Below are positions 1-5,862 of a DNA stretch of 7,765 nucleotides, piece by piece. The stretch covers positions 1-7,765 of the forward strand of contig JAUNBV010000091.1 of the NCBI GenBank assembly GCA_030526885.1. The letters run 5' to 3'. The stretch is from Syntrophomonadaceae bacterium. Lineage in GTDB: Bacteria > Bacillota > Syntrophomonadia > Syntrophomonadales > Syntrophomonadaceae. The translations under genes and the position numbers were made by a program. The first letter of the stretch is position 1; every line of letters begins with the position of its first letter. Below the pieces are notes generated by a model that was not told the DNA's origin, made no database searches, and saw only the letters and a program-made list of their open reading frames with translations.

Positions 1-708
1 ACCCTGTTGCACGTAGAGCATGATAAGGTCATTGTTCTCCAGATAAGCCCGTGGCCGATAGGCGGCGTTCAGGCCGCTCTTTTTCAGCGCCTGTTCAAAC
101 ACCTGACGGCTGGCTGAACCATCCCGGCGCAGCAACAGGTCGTGTCTTAGCAATTCATCGATGCCGATATCGCTCATCTCGGTAAAAGGCGGGATGGCCG
201 GGGTGATGGCCACCAGCTCGTCCTCGGCGATTTTATGACGCGCCAATTGGGGCTGCGTAGGTTCGATTCCCACCATACCCAGGTCGATGGCGCCTTGCAG
301 CAGCGCCTCTTCCACTTCGCGCGAGCTCATATGATGCAGCTGATAAGTAACTCCCGGATAAAGCCGGTGAAAGCTCATCACATAGCGGGGCAAGAGGTAC
401 TGGTCCGGGATGTTGCTGGCCCCAATCTCGATCATCCCATCTATCTTGCCCCGATAATCACGTAATTTCAACAGCGTGCTGTCCCGCTGGTTAACCATCT
501 CCAGCGCCGAGGCATAAAAGATGCGCCCGGCGACGGTAAGATCGGTGCGGCGATTGTTGCGCTCAAAAAGGGGCGTCCCCAGTTCTTCCTCCAGCTGGGC
601 GATATGACTGCTTACCGAAGGCTGGGTAAGAAACAGGCGCTCCGCCGCTTTGGAAAAGCTCCCGGTGCGAGCGACCGCTAGAAAAGTGTCCAGTTGCTTA
701 AAGTCCAT
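1..708 (-). CDS. LysR-family transcriptional regulator, partial (C-terminus beyond window)
   Basis: The reading frame is open from the start codon at 708 down to the left window edge, giving 236 residues. A full LysR protein has about 300, so roughly the last 60 are outside. Residues 3-62 form the winged helix-turn-helix: the segment SFSKAAERLFLTQPSVSSHI is the classic LysR HTH, followed by QLEEELG and LFERNNRR. From about residue 90 the effector-binding domain begins (IEIGASNIPDQYLLPRY, then AIDLGMVG and ITP). The N-terminus and the ASNIPDQYLLP stretch resemble the Clostridia LysR group often labelled selenium-metabolism associated (from memory). That label says little about the ligand here. 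The minus-strand ribosome binding site AGGAGG lies 4 bases before the ATG. The gene is divergent from the ABC operon that starts about 300 bases away, the usual arrangement for a LysR protein that controls its neighbour and itself. The effector is unknown. Confidence 0.96.
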   Translation of the reverse strand, partial: MDFKQLDTFLAVARTGSFSKAAERLFLTQPSVSSHIAQLEEELGTPLFERNNRRTDLTVAGRIFYASALEMVNQRDSTLLKLRDYRGKIDGMIEIGASNIPDQYLLPRYVMSFHRLYPGVTYQLHHMSSREVEEALLQGAIDLGMVGIEPTQPQLARHKIAEDELVAITPAIPPFTEMSDIGIDELLRHDLLLRRDGSASRQVFEQALKKSGLNAAYRPRAYLENNDLIMLYVQQG

Positions 709-756
709 AATCCCTCCTGCATAACGCGGCTTGAAACCAAAGTCGCCAGCTAAAAT

Positions 757-771
757 ATAATTTTAAATTAT
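757..771. promoter_or_regulatory. 15-bp AT palindrome with T-N11-A spacing, candidate LysR operator
   Basis: ATAATTTTAAATTAT is a perfect 7+1+7 inverted repeat. Positions 758 (T) and 770 (A) have the T-N11-A spacing known for LysR-type boxes. It overlaps the predicted transcription start of the divergent LysR gene, as expected for an autorepression site. AT-rich DNA yields such palindromes by chance fairly often, so this is a candidate only. Confidence 0.4.
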
Positions 772-775
772 TTAT

Positions 776-804
776 ATTATAATGGATTAGCGAGGCAAAA
801 CCAA
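776..804 (-). promoter_or_regulatory. Predicted promoter of the LysR gene
   Basis: On the minus strand a consensus -10 TATAAT (plus-strand 776-781) is preceded after 17 bases by TTGGTT (plus-strand 799-804), which matches the -35 consensus in its first three bases. Transcription would begin near 769, giving a leader of about 60 bases. The -35 directly abuts the predicted rightward -35. Confidence 0.55.
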
Positions 805-843
805 TTGCAAAAACCGTATTTTAGCCCATATATTATCCATTAT
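779..843. repeat. Pair of 9-bp inverted repeats flanking the divergent promoters
   Basis: ATAATGGAT at 779-787 and its exact reverse complement ATCCATTAT at 835-843 are centred 56 bases apart. They lie at or next to the two predicted -10 elements. They could be half-sites bound by the LysR tetramer with bending or looping between them. Chance occurrence in AT-rich DNA is possible. Confidence 0.35.
805..834 (+). promoter_or_regulatory. Predicted promoter of the ABC transporter operon
   Basis: TTGCAA at 805-810 (four of six -35 matches) and TATATT at 829-834 (five of six -10 matches) are separated by 18 bases. The predicted start is near 841, leaving a leader of about 175 bases before the ATPase gene. 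The -35 is back to back with the LysR -35, so a protein bound here could affect both genes. Other TATAAA-like hexamers at 862 and 951 lack a convincing -35. Confidence 0.45.
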
Positions 844-1015
844 TAATTATGGCGGCGCGCTTATAAAAAAGGATTATTATATGCACCTGGGGTTCGGCGG
901 AATTACAGCGGGATCCATGCATTAAAAACGATTATGGAGTGACCGCCGATTATAAAAATATCCGATTTAACCTTTTCGACAGTTTTATATACCATAATCA
1001 TGGGTGTATAAAACG
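844..1015 (+). other. Leader region before the ABC operon
   Basis: This is non-coding sequence between the predicted rightward promoter and the ATPase gene. It holds no gene that I recognise. A 14-codon open frame (881-925, ATG start, AAAAAAGGA upstream) ends before the operon and has no recognisable feature such as a run of one amino acid. No clear terminator hairpin or riboswitch core is visible. Confidence 0.3.
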
Positions 1016-1756
1016 ATGAATAATACCAGCATAATCCGAATGGAACATATTGCTAAACGCTTTGGTAACGTGCATGCCTTGGCAGATGCCTCTATGGAGG
1101 TCAACGCCAATGAGATCGTGGCGGTGGTAGGGGATAACGGCTCTGGCAAGAGCACGTTGATCAAGATTCTGGCGGGAACCCTGAAGCCGGATTCCGGCAG
1201 CATTATTATCCGGGATAGGGAATATCGCTCCCTGACGCCGGCGCAGGCGCTTAAATGCGGCATCGCAGCCGTATATCAGGATCTGGCGCTGGATAATTAT
1301 CGCGACAGCGCCGGGAATATTTTTTTGGGTCGGGAACTCACTGGGGGCGGGATGCTGCGCTCCCAAGCCATGCGGCGGCAGGCGGAAAGGTTGTTGCAAG
1401 ACCTTAATATAAGAATTCCCGATATCAGTATGCCGGTGGGTTACCTGTCCGGTGGTCAGCGGCAGGGGGTGGCGGTGGCGCGGGCTCTTCTGGCCGAGCA
1501 GCAGCTCATTATTTTTGATGAACCCACCGCGGCCATGGGGGTACGGGAATCGGCTTCGGTGCTGACGCTGATCAGAGAGCTGCCGCAACGCGGTTTGTCG
1601 GCCATCGTGGTGAGCCATAATCTGTTTCAAGTGTTTAACATCGCGCAGCGGATTTATGTGCTGCGCCATGGGCGGGTAATCGGCAATGTAGCTACGGTGG
1701 ACAGCAGTCCGGAAGCGGTGCACCGCATGATAACGGAGGCATCGGAAGATGATTAA
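1016..1756 (+). CDS. Sugar-type ABC transporter ATP-binding protein, single nucleotide-binding domain
   Basis: This is the cytoplasmic ATPase of a CUT2-type (ribose/xylose/fructose family) importer. From the ATG at 1016 it has 246 residues with all ABC motifs in order: Walker A GDNGSGKST (39-47), Q-loop YQD (Gln88), signature LSGGQ (144-148), Walker B LIIFDE (164-169) and the switch His201 in VVSHN. It carries one ATPase domain, whereas RbsA, XylG and MglA are tandem proteins of about 500 residues. It therefore resembles FrcA-like half-size members and should act as a homodimer. A GTG at 1004 in the same frame would add four residues. I prefer 1016 because GGGTG at 1002-1006 sits 9 bases before it and nothing like a ribosome binding site precedes 1004, but the choice is weak. 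The stop overlaps the permease start by 8 bases, indicating translational coupling. Confidence 0.95.
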   Translation: MNNTSIIRMEHIAKRFGNVHALADASMEVNANEIVAVVGDNGSGKSTLIKILAGTLKPDSGSIIIRDREYRSLTPAQALKCGIAAVYQDLALDNYRDSAGNIFLGRELTGGGMLRSQAMRRQAERLLQDLNIRIPDISMPVGYLSGGQRQGVAVARALLAEQQLIIFDEPTAAMGVRESASVLTLIRELPQRGLSAIVVSHNLFQVFNIAQRIYVLRHGRVIGNVATVDSSPEAVHRMITEASEDD

Positions 1757-2702
1757 GCCGATGCGGGAACGCGATATATCTTCGCAATTGATTTTGTTGT
1801 TGCTGTTGCTGCTGGTGGGCGCCTATTTGAGCTGGCAATCGCCGTATTTTATGACCCTCAGTAATCTGCGCAATGTGCTGGACAGCGTGTCGATACGCAT
1901 TATTTTGGCGTTGGGCATGACTTTTGTTATCGCCACCGGGGGCATTGACTTGTCGGCCGGCTCCATTGTATCGCTGAGCGCGGTGGTGATGGGATTGTTG
2001 ATGACGGATGGTTGCTCCACTCCGCAGGTCATTATGCTGGGACTGGCAGCCGCGACCCTGTTGGGGGTGGTGAATGGCCTGATGATTCATTTGACCGGTA
2101 TCAACGCCTTTATTATCACTTTGGGCACCTATTCGGCTTACCGCGGGTTGGCGCTTATTCTGACCTCAGGTCTGCCCATCTATAACTTTCCGGCGTCATT
2201 TAAATTCTGGGGCAGCGGCAACATTAACAGCCTGAATCCCCCCATTATTATTATGGTAGTATTGGTGATCGCGGCGGCCATTTTATTGCGTCGCAGTAAG
2301 TGGGGGCAATATGCGCTGGCGTTAGGCGGCAATGGCGAGGCTCTGCGCAGGTTGGGGGTGAAAGTCGGCTTTTATCGCGTTTCGGTTTATGCCTTTGCCG
2401 GTCTGATGGCTGGACTGGTAGGGCTAATCGTGACCGCGCGGGTGGGCACGGCGGAACCTAACGCCGGCCTGTCCATGGAACTTGATGCCATTACTGCAGT
2501 AATTATGGGCGGTACTCTGCTGACCGGCGGCAAAGCCAGCGTGGGGGGTACCGTGATTGCCTGTTTGTTGCTGGCGCTGATCCGCAACGGACTGACCCTG
2601 TTAAGCGTTTCCTCGTATTATCAGCAATTTATTATCGGCACTCTCCTGTTGATTGCGGTAATTATCGCCGAAATCAGGGAAAAAAATAAAGTGCGTCTGT
2701 AA
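1749..2702 (+). CDS. Sugar-type ABC transporter permease (RbsC-like)
   Basis: A 317-residue, strongly hydrophobic inner-membrane protein of the BPD_transp_2 family, of usual length for RbsC. Hydrophobic segments can be placed near residues 13-30, 46-62, 66-86, 93-115, 118-140, 164-182, 210-230, 246-258, 262-285 and 292-309, about ten helices. Family signatures are ATGGIDLSAGS (62-72), LGGNGEALRRLGVKV (192-206, the cytoplasmic loop that should contact the ATPase) and IMGGTLLTGGKASVGG (252-267). The sequence NGLTLLSVSSYYQQ near the end also matches RbsC-type permeases. GGAGG at 1735-1739 lies 9 bases before the ATG at 1749, which is why this start is chosen over the in-frame ATG at 1761. It probably works as a homodimer with the upstream ATPase and receives ligand from the downstream lipoprotein. 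The substrate cannot be read from the permease. Confidence 0.96.
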   Translation: MIKPMRERDISSQLILLLLLLLVGAYLSWQSPYFMTLSNLRNVLDSVSIRIILALGMTFVIATGGIDLSAGSIVSLSAVVMGLLMTDGCSTPQVIMLGLAAATLLGVVNGLMIHLTGINAFIITLGTYSAYRGLALILTSGLPIYNFPASFKFWGSGNINSLNPPIIIMVVLVIAAAILLRRSKWGQYALALGGNGEALRRLGVKVGFYRVSVYAFAGLMAGLVGLIVTARVGTAEPNAGLSMELDAITAVIMGGTLLTGGKASVGGTVIACLLLALIRNGLTLLSVSSYYQQFIIGTLLLIAVIIAEIREKNKVRL

Positions 2703-2709
2703 AAAGAAA

Positions 2710-2714
2710 GGGAG
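2710..2714 (+). promoter_or_regulatory. Ribosome binding site of the binding-protein gene
   Basis: GGGAG lies 2 bases from ATG 2717 and 8 bases from GTG 2723. The spacing argues for initiation at the GTG, which still leaves a complete lipoprotein signal peptide starting MKKRN. Confidence 0.5.
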
Positions 2715-2716
2715 TA

Positions 2717-3793
2717 ATGAACGTGAAAAAAAGAAACCTGTTACTGTTGTTGATGTTGGCCCTGATGCTGCTGGCCGTCACCGCTTGCGGTGGAGGCGCC
2801 GAAGCTCCGGTTGAACCGCCGGTTGAAGCCCCGGAAGCAGCGGCGGTCAATCCGCTGGTTGAAGAGGCTGAAAATGTGCTCTACAGTCAACTGGATCCCA
2901 TGCCCACCCTGAACCAGGGTGAAAGAATCGGCGTATTGGTAATCGCGCTCAGCAATTCATTTTGGGCAGAGATGAAGGAATGTTACGAAGCGGCGGGCCA
3001 AGATTTGGGCATTGAGGTGGAAGTGGCAGCCGCTGCCAGCGAAAGCGACACTACCGGTCAGATGGAAGCCTTGGACGCTATGATCGTAAAAGACTTTGAC
3101 GCCATCATCGTATCTCCCATCGAGGGCACCAATCTGATTCCGGCCATTGTGCGCGCCAATCAGAGCCAGGTGCCCATCATCAACCTGGGGCCCGGAGTCA
3201 ATGTTGATGTTTTGACCGAGGCGGGCGGATATTTGGATGGGAAAATCACGGTAAACTTTGAGATCCAGGGGGGCATGGTGGCCGACGCCATGATTGAAGA
3301 AATCGGCGCCGAAGGCGGAGAAATAGCTATAATTCAAGGTTTGGCCGGAGCCGCCCAGAGTGAGGGCCGCAGCGCCGGCGCTAAGGCACGGTTTGAGGAA
3401 ACCGGGGGCTACACCGTAGTCAGCGTTCAGCCCGGCGACTGGGATCGTAACAAGGCTTACGACATCACCGTCGATTTACTGCAGGCTAACCCCGAACTCA
3501 AGGGCATCTTCGCCTGTAACGATGTTATGGCGCTAGGCGCGGTAGAAGCCATCAAAGCCGCCGGCAAAGAAGGCGTCGTAGTGTATGGCGTGGACGGCAC
3601 CACCGAGGCATTGGATTCCATTCGGGCGGGTGAACTCTCCGGCAGCATCACTTATTCCAAAGTGGTGTACACCAAAGCCGGCGAACTACTGGCGCTTAAG
3701 ATCGCCCAAGGACAGGAAGTTTCCGCTCCGGTCTATGCGCCGCTGTCCATTGTCAATGCGGCTAATATCAATGACTTCGAAGGCTTCAAATAA
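2717..3793 (+). CDS. RbsB-like sugar/nucleoside ABC transporter substrate-binding lipoprotein
   Basis: A 358-residue extracellular binding protein anchored by lipid. The signal peptide has a Lys-Arg start, a leucine-rich core and a lipobox ending at Cys24 (VTAC). A Pro/Glu/Ala linker (25-65) leads to the two-lobe Peripla_BP_4 fold. Aligned by eye to RbsB, the ligand-cleft residues Asn80, Phe82, Trp83, Trp242, Asn268 (in CNDVMALGA) and Asp293 (in GVDGT) are kept or are conservative. RbsB Asp89-Arg90, Arg141 and Gln235 correspond to Gly158-Pro159, Glu216 and Tyr313. The ligand is therefore probably not plain ribose. The start is uncertain by two codons: GGGAG at 2710-2714 is only 2 bases from ATG 2717 but 8 from the in-frame GTG 2723, so GTG 2723 may be the true start. 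It follows the permease by 14 bases and overlaps the next gene. Confidence 0.96.
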   Translation: MNVKKRNLLLLLMLALMLLAVTACGGGAEAPVEPPVEAPEAAAVNPLVEEAENVLYSQLDPMPTLNQGERIGVLVIALSNSFWAEMKECYEAAGQDLGIEVEVAAAASESDTTGQMEALDAMIVKDFDAIIVSPIEGTNLIPAIVRANQSQVPIINLGPGVNVDVLTEAGGYLDGKITVNFEIQGGMVADAMIEEIGAEGGEIAIIQGLAGAAQSEGRSAGAKARFEETGGYTVVSVQPGDWDRNKAYDITVDLLQANPELKGIFACNDVMALGAVEAIKAAGKEGVVVYGVDGTTEALDSIRAGELSGSITYSKVVYTKAGELLALKIAQGQEVSAPVYAPLSIVNAANINDFEGFK

Positions 3794-4583
3794 ACCCGGG
3801 TTTCTGATCGAGACCTGCCTGCTCACCCATGGGCTGTCTTCGGTGTCCAATCAGGATTTAAAGGCTGTCTGGCCGAAAGGGAAGGCCGTATTGGCATGGA
3901 TGGATGCCGGGACCATAATCTTGGGCACCATTGATGAATATCTTCCCTTTCGGCGGCGAGCGCCGGAACTTATCCGTATCGATGGTCAGGAGTTGGCAAC
4001 CGCCGCCGCCAGGAAGGCGAGCGGCGCACTGACCGCTTCCGGCACTATGGCGGTGGCCGCGGCGCAGGGGGTCAAAGCTGCGGTGAGTTGTGGCATTGGC
4101 GGCATCGGCGCAATTATAGGGGAAGAATTGTGCCCTGACTTACCGGCTTTGGCCGAGCTGCCGGTCGCGCTGATCGCCACCGCGCCCAAGGATATGCTTG
4201 ATATCCCCGCCACTCTGAACTGGCTGCAACAACACGGAGTGTTGGTGCTGGGTAAGGAACAACCGGAGTGCACCGGATATATTTTAAATGGGGCCCCGGT
4301 GGCGCTGGACGGCGTTTATGACGGTTCGCCCCTGGGAGGAAGGATGTTGTTATTAAACGGCATCCCGAGCACGGAGCGATTGTCGGATGAACGTCTGCTG
4401 GCCGAGGCCATAGCGGCCGGCAAGGCTGCGGAAGAGCGCGGCCAATACTATCATCCCGCCGCCAACGCCAGATTTGACCAGCTTACATTAGGCTACAGCT
4501 CACGTTTGCAGTTGGGCTCGCTAATCGCCAATATTTGCTGGGCCCAACAGTTGACTGACCGGGGCTTAAGCTCCATATCCTAG
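3771..4583 (+). CDS. Divergent pseudouridine-5'-phosphate glycosidase family protein (PsuG/IndA-like)
   Basis: PsuG reversibly splits pseudouridine 5'-phosphate into uracil and ribose 5-phosphate, breaking a C-C glycosidic bond. This 270-residue protein aligns by eye along its length with E. coli PsuG (about 312 residues). IETCLLTHGL matches ALESTIISHGM, SGTMAVAAAQGVKAAVSCGIGG matches the VASTMIIAALAGIKVFATGG region, and ATAPKDMLDIPAT matches CAGAKSILDLGLT. Glu14, Asp123 and Lys140 fall on PsuG Glu31, Asp149 and Lys166 (acid, metal ligand, Schiff-base lysine). PsuG Lys93 is replaced by Arg69 and Asn289 by Arg245. It lacks about 17 N-terminal residues and has a shorter helix after the first motif. 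ATG 3771 lies inside the binding-protein gene (23-base overlap). Similarity already begins at Asn-Lys-Pro in the overlap, supporting this start or ATG 3756. No good ribosome binding site precedes either, so translation is probably coupled. The substrate may differ from that of PsuG, so no symbol is given. Confidence 0.82.
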   Translation: MTSKASNKPGFLIETCLLTHGLSSVSNQDLKAVWPKGKAVLAWMDAGTIILGTIDEYLPFRRRAPELIRIDGQELATAAARKASGALTASGTMAVAAAQGVKAAVSCGIGGIGAIIGEELCPDLPALAELPVALIATAPKDMLDIPATLNWLQQHGVLVLGKEQPECTGYILNGAPVALDGVYDGSPLGGRMLLLNGIPSTERLSDERLLAEAIAAGKAAEERGQYYHPAANARFDQLTLGYSSRLQLGSLIANICWAQQLTDRGLSSIS

Positions 4584-4789
4584 GCGCGCCCGCTCTATTA
4601 TGCTGCTGCCTGCACGGTTGGTTCCTTCAAAATCTGCTACCGCGCCTATGATATTTTTCAGGTCAACGGGAAGCGGCCGTGATTGGCATTGGTAAAACCA
4701 TCACTACCGACGTGAATGGGGCAAAACTTTCAGGCTATCTAAGGTTTTATCAATTTGTTGCTGCCGGCCCCAATTTGAGAGCATTTAGG

Positions 4790-4828
4790 AAAGCAGGTTT
4801 TTCAAACAGCACCTGAAAAACCTGCTTT
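4790..4828 (+). terminator. Perfect 15-bp inverted repeat, probable transcription terminator
   Basis: The arms AAAGCAGGTTTTTCA (4790-4804) and TGAAAAACCTGCTTT (4814-4828) are exact reverse complements with a 9-base loop. The right arm ends in TTTT before GC, so the U-tract is short, and the A/T-rich stem supplies part of it. It lies 207 bases past the PsuG-like gene and just before a promoter, so it probably insulates the two transcription units, possibly in both directions. Confidence 0.6.
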
Positions 4829-4836
4829 TGCTCGCG

Positions 4837-4865
4837 TTGTTATCAATAAATAATCATGTTACAAT
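4837..4865 (+). promoter_or_regulatory. Predicted housekeeping promoter of the hydrolase-pepP-efp operon
   Basis: TTGTTA (4837-4842) and TACAAT (4860-4865) are separated by exactly 17 bases, and TG one base before the -10 makes an extended -10 (TGTTACAAT). This is the best sigma-A-type match in the window. The start would be near 4872, leaving a leader of about 210 bases before the GTG of the hydrolase. Confidence 0.65.
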
Positions 4866-5068
4866 AAATGCGGACAAAACAGGTTTATTTAGAGAATGAG
4901 CCCACATTTACCGGCGAGGACACCAGGGCATGAAAAGCGAAACCGCGGCTCAAAAATCATCGTTTGGACAGCCCAACTCGCTTAGTGCCTCTTAACCCTG
5001 CCCTGACAACCGTGGGGTCAAAACAGCGGCAATGATACCCCGGCAAGTCATAGCAGCAATATTATCTT

Positions 5069-5074
5069 AAGGAG
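5069..5074 (+). promoter_or_regulatory. Ribosome binding site fixing the GTG start of the hydrolase
   Basis: AAGGAG lies 7 bases before GTG 5082. No in-frame ATG nearby has a comparable site, so the GTG is the start. Confidence 0.75.
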
Positions 5075-5081
5075 ATTTTCG

Positions 5082-5840
5082 GTGGAAGCGGTCACCATTA
5101 CCAATCCCATCACCCATATGCGGCTGGCCGCGTTGCTGGCTGTGCCGCCGCAGCCCCGGATGCTGTTGATAGCCTGCCACGGTTTTCGCGGCGGCAAGGA
5201 GAATGCGGGGCGCATATACGGTTTGGGCGCAGACCTGAACGCTATCGGCATCGGCCTGCTGGCCTTTGATTTTAGCGGCAGCGGCCAGAGCGAGGGCAGC
5301 TTTGATACCATGACCCTTTCCCGTCAGGCCTCGGATTTAAAGGCGGTGATGTCCTGGGCGCGGGCGAACTACGCCTTGCCCCTGGTACTGCTGGGGCGCA
5401 GTTTCGGCGGCAGCACGGTAATCGCCGGGGGCGCGGAGGATAAGGCGGTTGCCGGTTATGTGTTGTGGTCTACCCCGGTGTGGCTGGAGCAAACCTTTGC
5501 CGCCATCCTTCCGGATGCTTACTGCCGTTTAAAAAATGGGCAGCGCATCGAAATCCAGCAGGATGGCGATTGTTACGCCCTGGGCCCGGAAATGGCCGCT
5601 GATCTGTCCGTCATCGATTTGCACGCGGCTTTGGACGCTATCGGGGACCGCCCGGTGCTAATCGTCCATGCCCGCGATGATGAGGTGGTGGCGGTGGCCA
5701 ACGCGCTGGAGCTGAAACGGCATTTGCCCCAGGCACGGCTCCATCTCTTTGACCGGGCGGGGCATAAATTCATCGAGCATAGCGCGGAGCGGCAGGCGCT
5801 CACCATCGAGTGGCTGCGCAGCACCTTTGGCGAAGCTTAA
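5082..5840 (+). CDS. Alpha/beta hydrolase (serine esterase/acylhydrolase type)
   Basis: A 252-residue soluble protein with no signal peptide, so probably cytoplasmic. Features of the alpha/beta hydrolase fold appear in order: oxyanion-hole motif CHGFRGGKEN (32-41), the strand and turn FDFSGSGQSEG (62-72), the nucleophile elbow GRSFGG with Ser107, the acid in HARDD (Asp199 or Asp200) and the catalytic His228 in RAGHKF. A short lid region lies around 133-175. The HGF, FDF-G-G-S-G and DD-V patterns resemble the small feruloyl/cinnamoyl-type esterase group, but the physiological substrate cannot be told. GTG 5082 is chosen because of the AAGGAG 7 bases upstream. It is the first gene after the predicted promoter and is followed after 22 bases by the M24 peptidase, so it is likely co-transcribed with it. 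Confidence 0.93.
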   Translation: MEAVTITNPITHMRLAALLAVPPQPRMLLIACHGFRGGKENAGRIYGLGADLNAIGIGLLAFDFSGSGQSEGSFDTMTLSRQASDLKAVMSWARANYALPLVLLGRSFGGSTVIAGGAEDKAVAGYVLWSTPVWLEQTFAAILPDAYCRLKNGQRIEIQQDGDCYALGPEMAADLSVIDLHAALDAIGDRPVLIVHARDDEVVAVANALELKRHLPQARLHLFDRAGHKFIEHSAERQALTIEWLRSTFGEA

Positions 5841-5862
5841 AAGGATGGGAAGTAATAAAAGC

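Larger units (their letters stand above)
4584..5081. other. 498-base intergenic region between the importer cassette and the hydrolase operon
   Basis: No gene is recognised here. The first 200 bases contain only short open frames, none with known similarity. One runs from GTG 4679 to the stop at 4814-4816 (45 residues) and another from ATG 4600 (31 residues). Neither has a ribosome binding site. The second part holds a perfect hairpin (4790-4828), a good promoter (4837-4865) and a leader of about 210 bases. In the leader, GGGGT at 5014-5018 can pair with ACCCC at 5037-5041, and a 21-residue frame preceded by GAGGA runs 4930-4995. Confidence 0.6.

Noticed and set aside
235..465. 76-codon plus-strand open frame opposite the LysR gene
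   Set aside because: It is antisense to the effector-binding domain of the regulator and has no start signal or similarity.
881..925. 14-codon leader-peptide-like frame before the ABC operon
   Set aside because: It has no repeated regulatory codon and no adjacent terminator/antiterminator pair. It is too short to support as a gene.
998..1723. 241-codon minus-strand open frame opposite the ATPase gene
   Set aside because: It is antisense to a gene with complete ABC motifs, is rich in His/Arg/Gln as expected of a shadow frame, and shows no domain.
3585..3770. Upstream extension of the PsuG-like frame to ATG 3585
   Set aside because: This stretch is the well-conserved C-terminal third of the binding protein read in another frame, and it adds no PsuG-like sequence.
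5749..5862. Upstream extension of the M24 peptidase to ATG 5749
   Set aside because: It would overlap the catalytic histidine region of the hydrolase. The family N-terminus starts at MDRLNKLRL (5863).
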